A stretch of 9,646 nt of DNA from an uncultured Christensenellaceae bacterium (GTDB lineage Bacteria > Bacillota > Clostridia > Christensenellales > Christensenellaceae): assembly GCA_934438035.1 (NCBI GenBank), contig CAKSBK010000022.1, positions 1 through 9,646 on the forward strand, written 5' to 3'. Shown piece by piece: positions 1-5,779 of this stretch. The position numbers and the translations under genes are program-made. Every line of letters begins with the position of its first letter. The first letter of the stretch is position 1. The notes under the pieces were generated by a model. That model had not been told where the DNA came from, did not search any database, and worked only from the letters and a program-made list of their open reading frames with translations.

Positions 1-12
1 TAAGCTTTTTTG

Positions 13-37
13 AACCACGCGACTATCGCGTGGTTTT
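13..37 (+). terminator. Rho-independent terminator for a + strand gene left of the window
   Basis: A perfect 10-bp stem (arms 13-22 and 26-35) closes a CTA loop and runs into TTTT (34-37) on the + strand. On the minus strand the hairpin is followed by C and then A residues, so it lacks a U-run in that direction. It therefore fits the 3' end of a + strand gene lying outside the window, convergent with uraA. The T-run is short, so strength is uncertain. Confidence 0.6.
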
Positions 38-45
38 CGGTATAC

Positions 46-72
46 AAAAAAGGCGTTCTTTAAAAGAACGCC
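46..72 (-). terminator. Rho-independent terminator of the pyrR-uraA unit
   Basis: Read on the minus strand, a perfect 9-bp stem (arms 72-64 and 60-52, loop of 3) is followed at once by six T residues (51-46). It starts 15 bp after the uraA stop codon, so it ends the pyrR-uraA transcript. It lies next to the oppositely directed terminator at 13-37, a usual arrangement between convergent genes. Confidence 0.85.
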
Positions 73-87
73 CGCTTAAATACTTCT

Positions 88-1440
88 TTATTTTGCCTGC
101 TTTTTCTTTCCTGCGCTTAAAATTACGTTTACTATTATACCGATTATAAGCGCGGTAGCTATGGAGGTAAACGTTATCTTGCCGAAGTTCAGCGTGAGCC
201 CGCCGATACCCGTAACGAGTATGGAAGCCACTACAAACAGGTTTTTATTATCCGCAAGGTCAACGTCCTGAATCATCTTAAGTCCGCTGACAGCTATAAA
301 GCCGTAAAGCGCAATGCATATACCGCCTACAACGCAGGTGGGGATTGTGTTTACAAAAGCGATAAAGGGTGTGAAGAACGCAAGCACCATGCACAGAACG
401 GAGGTAAGCATAACCGTTCCCACGGAAGCGTCTCCCGTAATTGCGATACAGCCGATGCATTCGCCGTAAGTGGTGTTGGGGCAGCCGCCAAACACAGCGC
501 CTACCATAGATCCTACGCCGTCTCCCAAAAGCGTCTTCTCAAGACCGGGTTCTGCAATTAAATCTCTGCCTATAACGGAGGAAAGGTTCTTATGGTCTGC
601 AATATGCTCCGCAAAAACAACGAACGCAACGGGCGCATATAAAACGGCAACCTGACCTACGCCGCTCCAGCCGCCTACTTTAGAAAAGCCCTCTTCGATC
701 GCACCTACTACGGTGAAATGAGGAATGTCAAAGAAGCTGGTAAAGCCTATATTTTTAAAGTTCTCAACAAGAGGCGTGAAATCTATTACCTTTAAGTAAT
801 CGACATTTGCGGCATCGCCGATTGCGGTAAATATGCTCGCTATAACATATCCCGCAGCGATACCGATTATAAAAGGAATGGCCTTCATGGTTTTGTTTCC
901 CTTAACGGAGGCAAGACAGGTTACTATAAAAGCGACAAGGCCGCAGAAAATCGCAATCAGATTATAATCCCCGCTGTTATTCGTAACGGACAAATTGGAA
1001 ACCGCGCTCGTACATAACGATAAACCTATAAGAGCAACGGTAGGTCCTATTATAACCTTAGGCATAAGCTTTTCAACCCAGTTTGAGCCTACAAAGTGAA
1101 TTACAAGCGCGATTATAACATATACAAGACCGGCGATTATTGCGCCTAAAATTATTCCGCAGTAGCCGAAAACGCATGCGCTTGCAATGGGCGTTATAAA
1201 AGCAAAGGAGCTTCCCAAAAATACCGGGCTCTTTTTCTTTGTAAACGCGATATAAACGAGCGTGCCTGCGCCTGCGCCGAAGAGCGCCGCGCCCTGGTTT
1301 AAAATCTGCTCGCCGTAAATGCTGTTAACGAGCGTGGGAACAAGAAGCGTCGCCGCAATTATAGCAAGAAGCTGCTGAATTGCATACACGATGTTCTTAG
1401 AGAATTTTACCTTATCCTCTACGTTGTAAGTTAGATTCAT
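88..1440 (-). CDS. uraA: Uracil permease, NCS2 family
   Basis: This 450-residue membrane protein is very likely a proton-coupled uracil importer of the nucleobase-cation symporter 2 family (UraA/PyrP), near the usual length of 430-450 with many hydrophobic segments. The family core is visible: AEHIADH at 277-283, GLEKTLLGDG near 299-308 and PNTTYGE at 321-327. By family knowledge, E278 and E327 match the two glutamates that bind uracil in E. coli UraA. Two coupling positions differ from E. coli: the TM1 QH motif is QQ (22-23), and the His four residues after the first glutamate is D282, followed by H283. Such Asp variants may be normal in Firmicutes relatives. The start has a strong GGAGG site (1448-1452). 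pyrR ends 34 bp upstream with no terminator between, so the two are co-transcribed, which supports uracil over xanthine or urate as substrate. A terminator follows at 46-72. Confidence 0.9.
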   Translation of the reverse strand: MNLTYNVEDKVKFSKNIVYAIQQLLAIIAATLLVPTLVNSIYGEQILNQGAALFGAGAGTLVYIAFTKKKSPVFLGSSFAFITPIASACVFGYCGIILGAIIAGLVYVIIALVIHFVGSNWVEKLMPKVIIGPTVALIGLSLCTSAVSNLSVTNNSGDYNLIAIFCGLVAFIVTCLASVKGNKTMKAIPFIIGIAAGYVIASIFTAIGDAANVDYLKVIDFTPLVENFKNIGFTSFFDIPHFTVVGAIEEGFSKVGGWSGVGQVAVLYAPVAFVVFAEHIADHKNLSSVIGRDLIAEPGLEKTLLGDGVGSMVGAVFGGCPNTTYGECIGCIAITGDASVGTVMLTSVLCMVLAFFTPFIAFVNTIPTCVVGGICIALYGFIAVSGLKMIQDVDLADNKNLFVVASILVTGIGGLTLNFGKITFTSIATALIIGIIVNVILSAGKKKQAK

Positions 1441-1474
1441 TTTTGTACCTCCGTTATATTTTAATTAAAATTGT

Positions 1475-2011
1475 TTACTTTTCATAAAGAAGAACGCACG
1501 TTTCCTTGTCAAACGGCGGAATTTTCACGCTGACCGTTTCCTCCTGAGAGGTGGGAATGTTTTTTCCGACGAAATCCGCACGGATAGGCAGCTGCCTGTG
1601 GCCCCTGTCTATAAGCACCGCAAGGCTTATTGATTCCGGCCTTCCCATTGAAAAAACCGCCTCTATCGCCGCGCGCACCGTTCTTCCCGTATATAATACG
1701 TCGTCCGCCAAAATCACTCTTTTTCCCTCTACGTCAAAATTCTCGGGCTTTTTGTTAATTACCGGAGAATCTGATATTTTAGTTAAGTCGTCTCTGTAAA
1801 AGCTGATGTCAAGCTCCAAAAAGGGAACGTCCGCCCCCTCTATCTTTTTTATGTTGGCGGCAATGCGTTTCGCAATTTCCTCGCCTCTTCTGCGTATGCC
1901 TATAATAACGAGCTTATCCGCGCCTTTGTTTTTTTCAAGTATCTCATGCGATATTCTCATAAGCGCTCTATTAAGCATCGCCTCGTCCATGAGCTTTGCC
2001 TTAAGCTTCAT
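1475..2011 (-). CDS. pyrR: PyrR: pyrimidine operon attenuator / uracil phosphoribosyltransferase
   Basis: The 178-residue protein matches the usual PyrR length (about 180). It has a type I phosphoribosyltransferase fold; the PRPP-binding loop is VILADDVLYTGRTV at 99-112. The strongly conserved DRGHRQLPIRADFVGKNIP lies at 135-153, and GIRRRG at 38-43 is the early substrate loop. In the family, PyrR binds UMP and a hairpin in pyr mRNA leaders, promoting transcription termination, and has weak UPRT activity (uracil + PRPP to UMP). Its own leader here carries a terminator/antiterminator pair (2027-2105), so autoregulation is likely. The start follows GGAGG (2017-2021) by 5 nt. The gene heads a two-gene unit with uraA; biosynthetic pyr genes are not in the window, so PyrR probably also acts elsewhere in the genome. 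Confidence 0.95.
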   Translation of the reverse strand: MKLKAKLMDEAMLNRALMRISHEILEKNKGADKLVIIGIRRRGEEIAKRIAANIKKIEGADVPFLELDISFYRDDLTKISDSPVINKKPENFDVEGKRVILADDVLYTGRTVRAAIEAVFSMGRPESISLAVLIDRGHRQLPIRADFVGKNIPTSQEETVSVKIPPFDKETCVLLYEK

Positions 2012-2103
2012 CTATACCTCCGCAATAAAAAAGCCCTGCCGACGCACGACAAGACATAAAATACCTGCAAAAAAGCACAATATATAAATCCCCTTGCCGG
2101 CAT
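2008..2103 (-). CDS. Alternative 31-residue leader frame overlapping the pyrR start
   Basis: A second open frame starts at ATG 2103-2101 inside the leader and ends at a TGA sharing ATGA with the pyrR start, the usual geometry for translational coupling. It begins MPARGFIYC and ends LLRRYR. A weak GGACGG lies 7 nt before its ATG, so it has a slightly better initiation context than the longer 38-codon frame that it overlaps. Its start codon lies next to the antiterminator arm, and it also crosses the terminator hairpin. No similarity to a known protein is recognised, and it may be chance. Confidence 0.2.
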   Translation of the reverse strand: MPARGFIYCAFLQVFYVLSCVGRAFLLRRYR

Positions 2104-2128
2104 CTCCGTACCGTCCGTTAAAGTTCAT
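2012..2128 (-). CDS. Possible 38-residue leader peptide upstream of pyrR
   Basis: An open frame starts at an ATG (2128-2126) right at the predicted transcription start and ends at TAG (2014-2012) directly before the pyrR ATG, in the same frame. It begins MNFNGRYGDAGK, has a hydrophobic middle (about residues 14-28, GIYILCFFAGILCLV) and ends IAEV. It reads through the U-rich stretch and the whole attenuator hairpin. No ribosome site fits before it; it could be used only as a leaderless start, and if transcription starts at 2126 the ATG is lost. A run of 38 open codons is not rare by chance, so this is a weak call, listed because E. coli pyrBI has a leader peptide of similar layout. Confidence 0.2.
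   Translation of the reverse strand: MNFNGRYGDAGKGIYILCFFAGILCLVVRRQGFFIAEV
2027..2055 (-). terminator. Attenuator terminator in the pyrR leader
   Basis: In the minus-strand transcript, GUCUUGUCG (2055-2047) pairs with CGGCAGGGC (2041-2033) over nine positions, three of them G-U, with the loop UGCGU. Six U residues (2032-2027) follow directly. It sits between the promoter and the pyrR ribosome site (2017-2021), so it would stop transcription before pyrR. The G-U pairs make the stem only moderately stable, which suits a conditional terminator. The pairing was done by hand; no folding energy was computed. Confidence 0.65.
2047..2105 (-). promoter_or_regulatory. Candidate antiterminator and PyrR-binding hairpin of the pyrR leader
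   Basis: CGGCAAGG (2099-2092) can pair with UCUUGUCG (2054-2047) over eight positions. This uses the 5' arm of the terminator, so the two structures exclude each other. The antiterminator arm CGGCAAGG is nearly a copy of the terminator 3' arm CGGCAGGG. A small hairpin (about 2105-2086) would in turn hide CGGCAAGG, with loop-region GCCGGCAAGGGG. That loop loosely resembles the PyrR-binding consensus as I recall it (UCCNGNGAGGYU), agreeing at CC, the following G, and AGG but not at the ends. By the known B. subtilis scheme, PyrR-UMP would hold this hairpin and let the terminator form. The switch geometry is seen; PyrR binding is inferred. Confidence 0.5.
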
Positions 2129-2132
2129 ATTA

Positions 2133-2161
2133 ATGATATCACCCGTTTTTTGGCATGTCAA
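2133..2161 (-). promoter_or_regulatory. Sigma-A type promoter of pyrR-uraA
   Basis: On the minus strand a perfect TTGACA (-35, 2161-2156) is followed after exactly 17 bp by TATCAT (-10, 2138-2133). The start point would fall near 2128-2124, leaving a leader of about 115 nt before pyrR. It lies after the terminator at 2222-2252, so the unit is transcribed independently of the ABC operon. Confidence 0.85.
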
Positions 2162-2221
2162 CAAAAAATCACCATTTTACCCATAAAAGCGCATTTTGCA
2201 TTAAACGGAGTGCTTCGGCAT

Positions 2222-2252
2222 ATAAAAGCGCCGCGGGAAAACCCGCGGCGCT
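2222..2252 (-). terminator. Strong terminator of the GntR-ABC operon
   Basis: A perfect, very GC-rich 11-bp stem (arms 2252-2242 and 2237-2227, loop of four) starts 12 bp after the stop codon of the ABC permease. On the minus strand it runs into TTTTATA; on the + strand the following bases (GTGTTTTG) make a poorer run. It ends the five-gene minus-strand array and insulates pyrR-uraA. Confidence 0.9.
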
Positions 2253-2264
2253 GTGTTTTGCTTG

Positions 2265-4400
2265 TTATGCGTCCTGCCGATCTACGTCTATTATTCCGTT
2301 TTCTATAACGTTTTCAATATACGTTCTCTCTTCTTCAGAAACATTCTTAAGCGGGAAGACTACGTATTTATAGCTGTCTGCGCTTGCAACGCAGACGGAG
2401 ACATATAAATCCCTACCCGATACCGGTGCGTTTTCAACGTGTATCGCAGAAATTTCCCTTAGCTTTGAATATATCTTCTTTCCTTCGTCTCCATAGCCGA
2501 AGTCCTTTGAATTAATGTCGCTTTCCGAAGCTACATAGCATCCGCTTGAGCCGCCGTTATAAATATAGAAGTCGGCGGTCCCCTCTAATATGCCTCTTTT
2601 TACCTTTGTAAATTCATCCTTTGAATATTCGTAGCAGAGCTTGCTCATGCATTCGTAGGTTTTAGGAAGCGTGCTTTCGCTTACCGTTATGGATATTCCG
2701 CCGTTGTCGCTTGATATTAGGCTGCTTACAACAGTCCTGTAATATTCCGTTACGGGTATACTGTCGTCCTCGTAAGGATAATAATATATAATGAAATAAT
2801 TCTCATTGTTGTTAAATAAGCTGTCACGCGCGTCTATCCACTGCATCGCCGTCATTGTTCTTAACTCTTCCGCCGCCGTTTTTGCAACAAGCTTTTTATC
2901 TTCCTTTTTAAGCTCGTCAATAAACAGCTTGTTTTGACTGCCGGTTATCTGCTTTAAGCTCATTCTATGCTCGTCAACTTCAATAGGCATATTGAGCTTT
3001 TTATCGGCAAAAACGCTTTTTTGCATTGCGCTGTAAAGAATATCAAAATCCTCCTCGCTCGAGGAATATATTTTTCTTGTTTTAACGCCCGCCGCCGTTC
3101 TTATTTTAACGGTAAAGACGTTTGCGGCTTCAATTTCGCTTAAACCAAGCCCTCTTGCAACAGCCTCTTTAACTTTCTCGTCCGTAATTTCCTCCGGCTC
3201 GCTCTTATAGCTTAAGTAGTCGCCGAGCTCCATGCCGTAATAATAGCTATCGTCCTCTATAAAAGAAACGCTCTTTATTTCCTCCGCCTTAGGAGCATAG
3301 TTCATTTCCGCATTGTATATTCCCGTAAGAGAAAAATACATACCCACGCACAGCACCGCTATTATTCCGAGACCGGGCAGCGATTTCAACACGTTTTTCC
3401 ACTTCTTTGTGGATATAAGCTCAAAGAGGAAATAGAGAATAGCGCAAACGACGTACGCCCAAAGGAAAACGAGAATCTCCCCCGCCTCAAACACATGGCC
3501 TTTGCCGCAAATCCAATATTCGTAAACGAACATAAGCGCCGTAACCAAGAAAAACAGCATTATTCCGAGAAGTATGCGGTATACGGACTGCATAAGCCTT
3601 GACGGCGCGGATACTCCCGCCGTTTCGCTTCTTCTTTTCTTATAAAGAAACGCTCCCAAAAACGCATAACCTATGCCTACCGCCGCGGTATATATAAACG
3701 CCCAAACGTTTTTCAAAAGCGCCGGCTCAATAATAAAGCCGCTCGCCATGTTTAAGCATTTAAACGTATCGTATATAGTATTTCCCGCAAACGACGTAGA
3801 CGTAAGCGCAAGCGTCAGCGAGCCCGTGAAATAAGAAACTATAAGTCTCGGGAAAAAGACGATTATTCCCGTAACAACTATATTTGAGAACACCGTTCCC
3901 GTTATGCTCATAGCAAGCGCCGTAGCGCAGCAAACATAAAAGGCTATAACCACGCAGCCCAAAGTATAAACAAGCACTTCCGTAACGCTTATCTTCATAA
4001 CGCTTATAAGGGCCGCACCTACGACGCCGCAAACCGCACCCGTAATAAGGCAGACCGCCGCGCACACCGTAAACACTCCCAGCGTTTGAGAGAAGAACAC
4101 CGTCCTTCTTTTTTCGGGTATAGCATGGAAAAAGTCGCAGGAGCTTCTTCTGTTTAAATAGGAAAACTCCACAAGCGTCATTATAAACGCCGATACGGTT
4201 ATTATCACCGGCAGAGCTCCCAGAACCTCGGAGGCGGAAACCGCATTATAAATATCGTTTGACATCGTAATGGAAATGTATTTTCCGACAAACGACAGCA
4301 GCATGAAAACGCAGGATATTATTGCCGCAATTATACCTTGGGTCTTTATTCTTAAAAGAGCCGCCGCAAAAATGCCGTTATTTATAAACCTCTTTTTCAT
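2265..4400 (-). CDS. ABC transporter permease with nine membrane segments and a large C-terminal outer domain
   Basis: The 711-residue protein is the likely membrane half of an ABC exporter with the ATPase just upstream. Hydrophobic segments lie near 18-45, 58-81, 101-133, 142-168, 173-192, 232-253, 272-294, 306-330 and 341-361. About 350 polar residues (362-711) follow with no further membrane segment; with nine segments and an inside N-terminus this part would be extracytoplasmic. The stretch NRRSSCDFFHAIPEKR (83-98) resembles a conserved cytoplasmic loop in permeases encoded beside YtrA-type regulators in Clostridia. The C-terminal region resembles what I remember as a DUF6449-type domain, which is unverified. 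Start and upstream stop overlap as ATGA, with GGGAGG ahead, so translation is coupled to the ATPase. The substrate is unknown; lipid, peptide or cell-wall antibiotic export is possible from related ytr systems. A strong terminator follows. Confidence 0.75.
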   Translation of the reverse strand: MKKRFINNGIFAAALLRIKTQGIIAAIISCVFMLLSFVGKYISITMSNDIYNAVSASEVLGALPVIITVSAFIMTLVEFSYLNRRSSCDFFHAIPEKRRTVFFSQTLGVFTVCAAVCLITGAVCGVVGAALISVMKISVTEVLVYTLGCVVIAFYVCCATALAMSITGTVFSNIVVTGIIVFFPRLIVSYFTGSLTLALTSTSFAGNTIYDTFKCLNMASGFIIEPALLKNVWAFIYTAAVGIGYAFLGAFLYKKRRSETAGVSAPSRLMQSVYRILLGIMLFFLVTALMFVYEYWICGKGHVFEAGEILVFLWAYVVCAILYFLFELISTKKWKNVLKSLPGLGIIAVLCVGMYFSLTGIYNAEMNYAPKAEEIKSVSFIEDDSYYYGMELGDYLSYKSEPEEITDEKVKEAVARGLGLSEIEAANVFTVKIRTAAGVKTRKIYSSSEEDFDILYSAMQKSVFADKKLNMPIEVDEHRMSLKQITGSQNKLFIDELKKEDKKLVAKTAAEELRTMTAMQWIDARDSLFNNNENYFIIYYYPYEDDSIPVTEYYRTVVSSLISSDNGGISITVSESTLPKTYECMSKLCYEYSKDEFTKVKRGILEGTADFYIYNGGSSGCYVASESDINSKDFGYGDEGKKIYSKLREISAIHVENAPVSGRDLYVSVCVASADSYKYVVFPLKNVSEEERTYIENVIENGIIDVDRQDA

Positions 4401-5311
4401 TTAAGCTCACCTCCCAAAATGGACGTATCAAACTTATACCCCAAAGCGTCCATTTCATATGAAAATACCTCTTCAAGCGAGAGCGGAAGAATATCGAGAA
4501 CACCCGGGTTCATATCAGAAAGCTTCTTGGTTATCTCCTCCTTATCCCCTTTAACTATCATGCTTGCAACGCTGCCGTGCTTTTTAAAGGAGGATATTTC
4601 CAGCCCCTCAAACATGCTTTTGTCAAAAGGCTGTGAAAACGCTATCTGCACCTTAAACTGCTGCGTTTTTAAATTGTTAAGATCGTTTTCCACAATCACC
4701 GAGCCGTTATGAAGAAGCGCAATGCTGTCGCACGTATCCTCAAGCTCTCTTAAAGAATGCGTTGTTATTACCGCGCAGGCTCCGGTATCTACAACGGAGG
4801 AGCATATTACGGATTTTATAAAGCCCCTCATAACGGGGTCAAGCCCGTCAAACGTCTCGTCAAAGAAGATGTATTTCGGTCTTCTTGCAAGAGCCAGAAG
4901 AGTCGCCGCCTGGCGCTTCATTCCCTTTGAAAAGGAACCCAGCCTTACGTTTTCGGGAAGCTTGAAGGCATCCATAAGCTCGTTAAAGCGGCTTTTATCA
5001 AACGTCGGGAATAAAAGAGAATACAGCCTTGCCATACTCGTCATAGTATCGTTTGACGGCAAATAAAGCTCGTCTGCTATATATGCTATTTTGTTTTTTG
5101 CGCAGGGCTCGTCAAAAACGGATTCGCCGTCGACATATACGCTGCCCTCGTCCGGAGTGTAAACGCCGCTTAATACTCTGAGCAGAGTGGATTTCCCGGC
5201 GCCGTTTGAGCCGACAAGCCCCATTATAGATCCCTCCGGCAGCGCGCAGGACATATTTTTTAAAGCCGTCCTGCCGTTAAAGCTTTTTGAAACGTTTTTT
5301 GCCTCAATCAT
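4397..5311 (-). CDS. ABC transporter ATP-binding protein (YtrB-like)
   Basis: The 304-residue protein is the nucleotide-binding subunit of an ABC-2 type exporter. Visible motifs are Walker A GSNGAGKST at 34-42, signature FSKGMKRQ at 127-134, Walker B YIFFDE at 147-152 with catalytic E152, D-loop GLDP at 156-159 and switch His H185 in ITTHS. The Q-loop position reads IADELYL (78-84) rather than carrying a clear Gln, which resembles the PDE/PEE form seen in YtrB-like ATPases. The last 100 residues form an accessory C-terminal part. It lies between a GntR regulator (8-bp overlap at its start) and a permease (4-bp overlap at its end), the ytrABC-like order. GGGGGAG precedes the start. By context it energises the 711-residue permease; the substrate is not indicated. 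Confidence 0.9.
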   Translation of the reverse strand: MIEAKNVSKSFNGRTALKNMSCALPEGSIMGLVGSNGAGKSTLLRVLSGVYTPDEGSVYVDGESVFDEPCAKNKIAYIADELYLPSNDTMTSMARLYSLLFPTFDKSRFNELMDAFKLPENVRLGSFSKGMKRQAATLLALARRPKYIFFDETFDGLDPVMRGFIKSVICSSVVDTGACAVITTHSLRELEDTCDSIALLHNGSVIVENDLNNLKTQQFKVQIAFSQPFDKSMFEGLEISSFKKHGSVASMIVKGDKEEITKKLSDMNPGVLDILPLSLEEVFSYEMDALGYKFDTSILGGELK

Positions 5312-5702
5312 TATTATCTCCCCCTTTTAAATTTCCCGCAGCCGCATACGCCTCCTTAACGGCAAAAATAACCTTCTCTTCCGGAACGCCCGCAAGCGCC
5401 ATTTTCATCACCGTGTTTTTCATAGGAAAAATAAGCTTTTCAAATTTTTTTCCGAGCTTTTCTTTAGCGTCTTCCGCAATATAATATCCCTTTGCCGGAA
5501 CGGAATATATTATACCGCCGCTTTCCAATTCGCCGTACGCTTTTAAAATAGTATTCGGGTTAATCGAAAGCTCAACCGAGAGCGAGCGCACCGAATACAG
5601 CTTTTCGCCCGGCCTTAACGCGCCCGTTACTATTAGCCTCTCCGCCTCCTTAACTATCTGCTCATAGAGCGGAGTTCTTGACAAAGGATCTAAAACAAAC
5701 AT
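5304..5702 (-). CDS. GntR family transcriptional regulator, YtrA subfamily
   Basis: The 132-residue protein has an N-terminal GntR winged helix (about 10-75: PLYEQIVKEAERLI, then GALRPGEKLYSVRSL and recognition region INPNTILKAYGELE, then wing GIIYSVPAKGYYI). Only a short helical tail of about 55 residues follows, with no large effector domain; this length and shape define the YtrA subfamily, which usually represses its own ABC transporter operon. The motif YSVRSLS replaces the more common PSVRELA. It is the first gene of a three-gene unit, overlapping the ATPase by 8 bp. AGGAGG lies 5 nt ahead of the ATG. An inverted repeat covers the start point of its promoter (5722-5750), so negative autoregulation is likely. 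The inducer is unknown; B. subtilis YtrA responds to cell-wall antibiotics, but nothing here proves that signal. Confidence 0.9.
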   Translation of the reverse strand: MFVLDPLSRTPLYEQIVKEAERLIVTGALRPGEKLYSVRSLSVELSINPNTILKAYGELESGGIIYSVPAKGYYIAEDAKEKLGKKFEKLIFPMKNTVMKMALAGVPEEKVIFAVKEAYAAAGNLKGGDNND

Positions 5703-5721
5703 GTATACCTCCTATCTGCCA

Positions 5722-5750
5722 TAACTGTTCTATCTGTTATGTAACAGTTA
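5722..5750 (-). promoter_or_regulatory. Candidate GntR operator: nested inverted repeats
   Basis: An outer perfect inverted repeat (TAACTGTT, 5722-5729; AACAGTTA, 5743-5750) encloses a second palindrome CTGTTA-TG-TAACAG (5734-5747) that shares the right half. Three copies of the CTGTT/AACAG half-site are therefore packed into 29 bp. The block covers about -10 to +19 of the gntR promoter, so a bound dimer would block RNA polymerase. A TGT...ACA core fits GntR-type operators. The assignment to the adjacent regulator is inference from position. Confidence 0.65.
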
Positions 5751-5775
5751 TATCATCAATAGGTACTCATGTCAA
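5747..5775 (-). promoter_or_regulatory. Sigma-A type promoter of the GntR-ABC operon
   Basis: TTGACA (-35, 5775-5770) and TATAAC (-10, 5752-5747) are 17 bp apart, with a TG extension just before the -10. The start point would be near 5740, inside the inverted repeat. The -35 box begins only 4 bp past the MATE stop codon, so the promoter is squeezed between the two genes. Confidence 0.85.
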
Positions 5776-5779
5776 CAAC

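Noticed and set aside
1..3. TAA at the window start as the stop codon of a + strand gene
   Set aside because: The + strand terminator at 13-37 makes an incoming gene likely, but three bases cannot fix its frame.
2180..2235. Repeated GCGCTTTTAT, once at the terminator end and once about 45 bp further on (minus strand)
   Set aside because: Only ten bases in low-complexity sequence, with no further copies seen nearby; likely chance.
3760..4065. Minus-strand open frame of 101 codons inside the permease gene
   Set aside because: It is another frame of the same strand as the permease, rich in Tyr, Cys and Arg as expected for an out-of-frame reading.
4722..5066. + strand open frame of 114 codons, and similar ones at 4419-4712, 8116-8463, 5678-6019 and 1806-2087
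   Set aside because: All are antisense shadows of well-supported genes (ABC ATPase, dxs, MATE/gntR, pyrR) and have no family motifs.
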